Shown here one piece after another: positions 7,896 to 8,457 of a stretch of DNA of 8,457 nt. The stretch comes from Clostridiales bacterium (GTDB taxonomy: Bacteria > Bacillota > Clostridia > Tissierellales > Dethiosulfatibacteraceae). The notes under the pieces are model-generated. The model was given only the letters and a program-made list of their open reading frames with translations. It did not search any database and was not told the DNA's origin. A program made the translations under genes and the position numbers. Location of the stretch: contig DMAP01000134.1 in NCBI GenBank assembly GCA_003446975.1, positions 1-8,457 of the forward strand, read 5' to 3'. Position 1 is the stretch's first letter, and every line of letters starts with the position of its first letter.

Positions 7896-7908
7896 CACTT
7901 ATCTCCTA
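7892..7908 (-). promoter_or_regulatory. purE/purC coupling junction, identical to the purH/purD junction
   Basis: The minus strand reads TAGGAGATAAGTGATGA. It combines the purE stop TAG, an SD AGGAG that shares two bases with that stop, and the tandem GTG-ATG start of purC. The flanking bases on both sides differ from the copy at 2561-2545, so the identity covers the whole translation-restart unit and not the coding sequence around it. Confidence 0.75.
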
Positions 7909-8394
7909 TCGCCCCAGTTTTACTTGTAGTGCTTTGTCTTTCGCTTTAACTTTATCTGCCATTTCAATTTTATAATCTTTATATTTAGCTCTGAGAGTCT
8001 CATATTTCACTGACAATATCTGAACTGCCAGTAAAGCGGCATTTTCGGCGCCGTCTATCGCAACTGTGGCAACAGGAACCCCACTCGGCATCTGCACAAT
8101 TGACAGTAACGAATCCAAGCCGTCCATGGTTGATGATTTGATAGGCAATCCTATCACAGGCAGACAGGAAACGCCAGCAAGCACGCCAGGTAGATGAGCC
8201 GCTTTACCTGCAGCGCCTATGATCAGTTCATAATGTTTGTCTGCATTTTTTGCAAACTCCAACGCTTCGAATGGCGTCCTGTGAGCTGATAATACTCTAA
8301 CATCATATTCAACACCAAACTTCTTTAAAACTTCCAAACCCTTTTCAACAATTGGGAAATCCGAATCACTTCCCATGATAATCGCTATTTTCAT
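7906..8394 (-). CDS. purE: PurE, class I-type N5-carboxyaminoimidazole ribonucleotide mutase
   Basis: PurE forms CAIR in step 6; class I enzymes rearrange N5-CAIR made by PurK. The 162-residue protein has the usual length. Motifs are the phosphate loop IMGSDSD at 6-12, LSAHRTPFEA at 35-44 with H38, the class I segment AAGKAAHLPG at 61-70 with H67, LPVIGLPIKSS at 78-88 and SLLSIVQMPSGVPVAT at 95-110, then NAALLAVQIL at 118-127. Compared with E. coli, the loop after ATVAI is about two residues shorter and the usual GAGG is AAGK. An ATG at 8406 is in frame, but the bases directly after it, GGAGGAG at 8404-8398, form the SD for the ATG at 8394; the earlier ATG has no SD of its own. This is the first gene of the visible operon. 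No purK is adjacent. The family is secure; whether it uses N5-CAIR or AIR plus CO2 is not settled. Confidence 0.96.
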   Translation of the reverse strand: MKIAIIMGSDSDFPIVEKGLEVLKKFGVEYDVRVLSAHRTPFEALEFAKNADKHYELIIGAAGKAAHLPGVLAGVSCLPVIGLPIKSSTMDGLDSLLSIVQMPSGVPVATVAIDGAENAALLAVQILSVKYETLRAKYKDYKIEMADKVKAKDKALQVKLGR

Positions 8395-8397
8395 GTT

Positions 8398-8404
8398 CTC
8401 CTCC
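8398..8404 (-). promoter_or_regulatory. purE ribosome binding site (decides the start)
   Basis: GGAGGAG on the minus strand stands five bases (counted from GGAGG) before the ATG at 8394 and lies inside the longer open frame that begins at 8406. The region upstream of 8406 is A/T rich and contains no SD. This makes 8394 the true start and removes four residues (MEEN) from the longer reading. Confidence 0.85.
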
Positions 8405-8457
8405 ATTTTATAAGTAATATTTTATTCCTGCTTCGAAAATACCCTGATTCTTTTCTC

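Noticed and set aside
8395..8406. Longer purE start at the ATG at 8406
   Set aside because: The extra codons are themselves the SD (GGAGG) of the next ATG, no SD precedes 8406, and PurE proteins normally begin a few residues before the IIMGSDSD segment.
8407..8457. Possible promoter, PurR box or purine riboswitch ahead of purE
   Set aside because: The 51 bases are A/T rich and include TATAAA and two ATAAAAT repeats, but I see no -35/-10 pair with good spacing. The only PurBox-like feature is a CGAA core, too short to count. A purine aptamer would need about 70 bases or more, and its conserved loops are not visible here. The control region probably starts beyond the window.
1..8457. Defence system, mobile element, CRISPR array or RNA gene
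   Set aside because: No transposase, integrase, terminal repeats, regular direct-repeat array or tRNA/rRNA-like segment was found. The NYN-LOTUS/SanA pair lacks the other components of any known defence cassette.

Overview
All nine genes in this window lie on the minus strand and read from right to left. The protein families, the gene order and the strong AGGAGG-type ribosome binding sites point to an anaerobic, low-to-moderate GC Firmicute of the Clostridia type; the genus cannot be fixed from this window. The order purE-purC-purF-purM-purN-purH-purD, without an adjacent purK, is the arrangement known from clostridia such as Clostridium acetobutylicum. It differs from the longer Bacillus operon (purEKBCSQLFMNHD).

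Layout in transcription order: a 63-base leader (8395-8457, cut by the window edge), purE (8394-7906), purC (7895-7191), purF (7183-5774), purM (5777-4737), purN (4749-4126), purH (4112-2559) and purD (2548-1295). Gaps are at most 13 bases, purF/purM overlap by 4 bases and purM/purN by 13, so the seven genes look like one translationally coupled operon. A perfect 11-bp hairpin with a short T run follows purD immediately (1291-1264). After it comes a second, closely spaced pair: a NYN nuclease-LOTUS (OST-HTH) protein (1226-459) and, 16 bases on, the N-terminal two thirds of a SanA/DUF218 membrane-anchored protein (442 to the window edge).

How the genes work together: PurF makes phosphoribosylamine from PRPP and glutamine, PurD adds glycine, PurN formylates GAR, PurM closes the imidazole ring, PurE carboxylates, PurC adds aspartate, and PurH performs the last formylation and closes IMP. 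The genes for FGAR amidation (purS/purL/purQ), adenylosuccinate lyase (purB) and N5-CAIR synthetase (purK) are not in the window and must lie elsewhere or be replaced. All seven pur proteins look intact, with family motifs and normal lengths.

The pur operon is conventional. The parts most worth a second look are the putative RNA-directed NYN-LOTUS protein just behind it, its coupling to a sanA-like gene, and an exact 17-base stop/SD/tandem-start junction that occurs at both purE/purC and purH/purD. I see no mobile element, CRISPR array, tRNA or rRNA. I find no convincing evidence of an undescribed multi-gene system.
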